Below, piece after piece: positions 63,459 through 64,000 of a DNA stretch of 64,000 nucleotides. The notes beneath the pieces were generated by a model that saw nothing but the letters and a program-made list of their open reading frames with translations, did no database searches and was not told the DNA's origin. Every line of letters begins with the position of its first letter. Position 1 is the first letter of the stretch. The translations under genes and the position numbers were made by a program. Source of the stretch: Bacteroides zhangwenhongii (GTDB lineage Bacteria > Bacteroidota > Bacteroidia > Bacteroidales > Bacteroidaceae); NCBI RefSeq assembly GCF_009193325.2, contig NZ_CP059856.1, positions 1,860,001 to 1,924,000 on the forward strand, given 5' to 3'.

Positions 63459-63466
63459 TATATTTG
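63459..63466 (+). promoter_or_regulatory. -7 box of the GNAT gene
   Basis: TATATTTG fits TAnnTTTG, 31 bases before the acetyltransferase start; no -33 box at the right distance. Confidence 0.45.
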
Positions 63467-63496
63467 TGCCCATTAAACCAAGAATGGATAATAGAT

Positions 63497-63994
63497 ATGT
63501 TTACAATTCGAAAAGCAACAGTAGCCGATTGCGAGCTTATTCATAAGATGGCAAAGGAAGTGTTCCCCGCCACCTACAAGGAAATTTTATCTCCCGAACA
63601 ACTGGATTATATGATGGACTGGATGTATACTCCTTCCAATGTGCGCAAACAAATGGAGGAAGAAGGACATGTGTACTCCATTGCTTATAAGGAGAATGAA
63701 CCATGCGGATACGTTTCCATTCAACAACAGGAGAAAGATGTATTTCATCTTCAGAAGATATATGTCCTCCCCCGTTTTCAGGGCACGCATTGCGGCAGTT
63801 TTTTATTCAAGGAAGCAATTAAGTGTATCAAGGAGATACACCCGGAACCTTGTTTGATGGAGCTCAACGTAAATCGTAATAATAAGGCTTTGCTGTTTTA
63901 CGAGCACATGGGAATGAGAAAGTTGCGGGAAGGTGATTTCCCGATTGGTAACGGGTATTATATGAATGATTATATTATGGGACTGGATATTTGA
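63497..63994 (+). CDS. GNAT-family N-acetyltransferase
   Basis: A 165-residue acetyltransferase from the ATG at 63497 (MFTIRKATVADCELIHKMA); a longer frame from a TTG at 63464 would run through the promoter box. The acetyl-CoA loop is 'LQKIYVLPRFQGTHCGSFLF' (motif A), with 'LMELNVNRNNKALLFYEHMG' as motif B. It probably acetylates an amine or small molecule; substrate unknown. Divergent from padR. The gene ends six bases before the window's end. Confidence 0.88.
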   Translation: MFTIRKATVADCELIHKMAKEVFPATYKEILSPEQLDYMMDWMYTPSNVRKQMEEEGHVYSIAYKENEPCGYVSIQQQEKDVFHLQKIYVLPRFQGTHCGSFLFKEAIKCIKEIHPEPCLMELNVNRNNKALLFYEHMGMRKLREGDFPIGNGYYMNDYIMGLDI

Positions 63995-64000
63995 TATACA

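Overview
The window is a piece of a Bacteroides-type chromosome (order Bacteroidales). The evidence is a UpxY-headed capsule locus, an Mfa/Fim-type fimbrial operon with DUF3575/DUF3868 genes, Bacteroides -7 promoter boxes (TAnnTTTG), IntDOT-like tyrosine recombinases and a MobV mobilizable element. I cannot fix the species from the sequence alone.

Region 1 (1-29.1 kb, minus strand) is a complete capsular polysaccharide operon except for its last gene. It reads, in transcription order: UpxY antiterminator, Wza-like exporter, Wzc-like tyrosine kinase, CapD/WbpM-like sugar dehydratase, then a cassette of ten glycosyltransferases (four GT2, two GT4, two GT32, one GT10 and one GT11 fucosyltransferase), two intact and two broken acyltransferases, two pyruvyltransferase/FrhB-like pairs, a Wzx flippase and an EpsG-type polymerase. 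It ends with a PglC/WcfS-like initiating sugar transferase, a PLP decarboxylase, an ATP-grasp ligase and a DegT-type aminotransferase cut by the window edge. The dehydratase, aminotransferase and initiating transferase together suggest a repeat unit starting with an amino-trideoxy sugar; the pyruvyl- and fucosyltransferases would decorate it. No upxZ is present, and the promoter in front of upxY is not flanked by inverted repeats.

Region 2 (29.2-40.4 kb, minus strand) is a six-gene fimbrial operon (DUF3575, DUF3868/OmpA-like, Mfa1-like shaft, Mfa2-like anchor, accessory subunit, large DUF4906-type tip) with an internal terminator after the shaft gene. Upstream is a 205-bp segment bounded by 21-bp recombination-site-like repeats in opposite orientation and containing a -7 box, next to a tyrosine recombinase. 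I read this as a phase-variable promoter, captured in the orientation pointing away from the fimbrial genes.

Region 3 (40.5-50.8 kb) is core chromosome: a DUF3078 protein, pyrG, yidC, a MATE transporter, an S9 peptidase, a flavin reductase and a metallo-beta-lactamase-fold hydrolase.

Region 4 (about 51.0-61.7 kb) is an integrated mobilizable element whose two ends carry collinear blocks of inverted sequence. Its backbone has an IntDOT-like integrase, a small DNA-binding-like protein, a frameshifted primase-helicase, a CHC2/Toprim primase, an oriT-like region and a MobV relaxase. AT-richer cargo follows: a structured non-coding stretch, a small three-repeat Asp-box protein, and a tight three-gene operon of a membrane-anchored protein of unknown function, a DEDDh exonuclease and a DUF262/DUF1524 (GmrSD-like) nuclease. 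That operon is the best candidate here for an undescribed anti-phage system.

Region 5 (61.8-64.0 kb) returns to chromosome: a PadR-PspC pair with tandem operator-like repeats, and a GNAT acetyltransferase.
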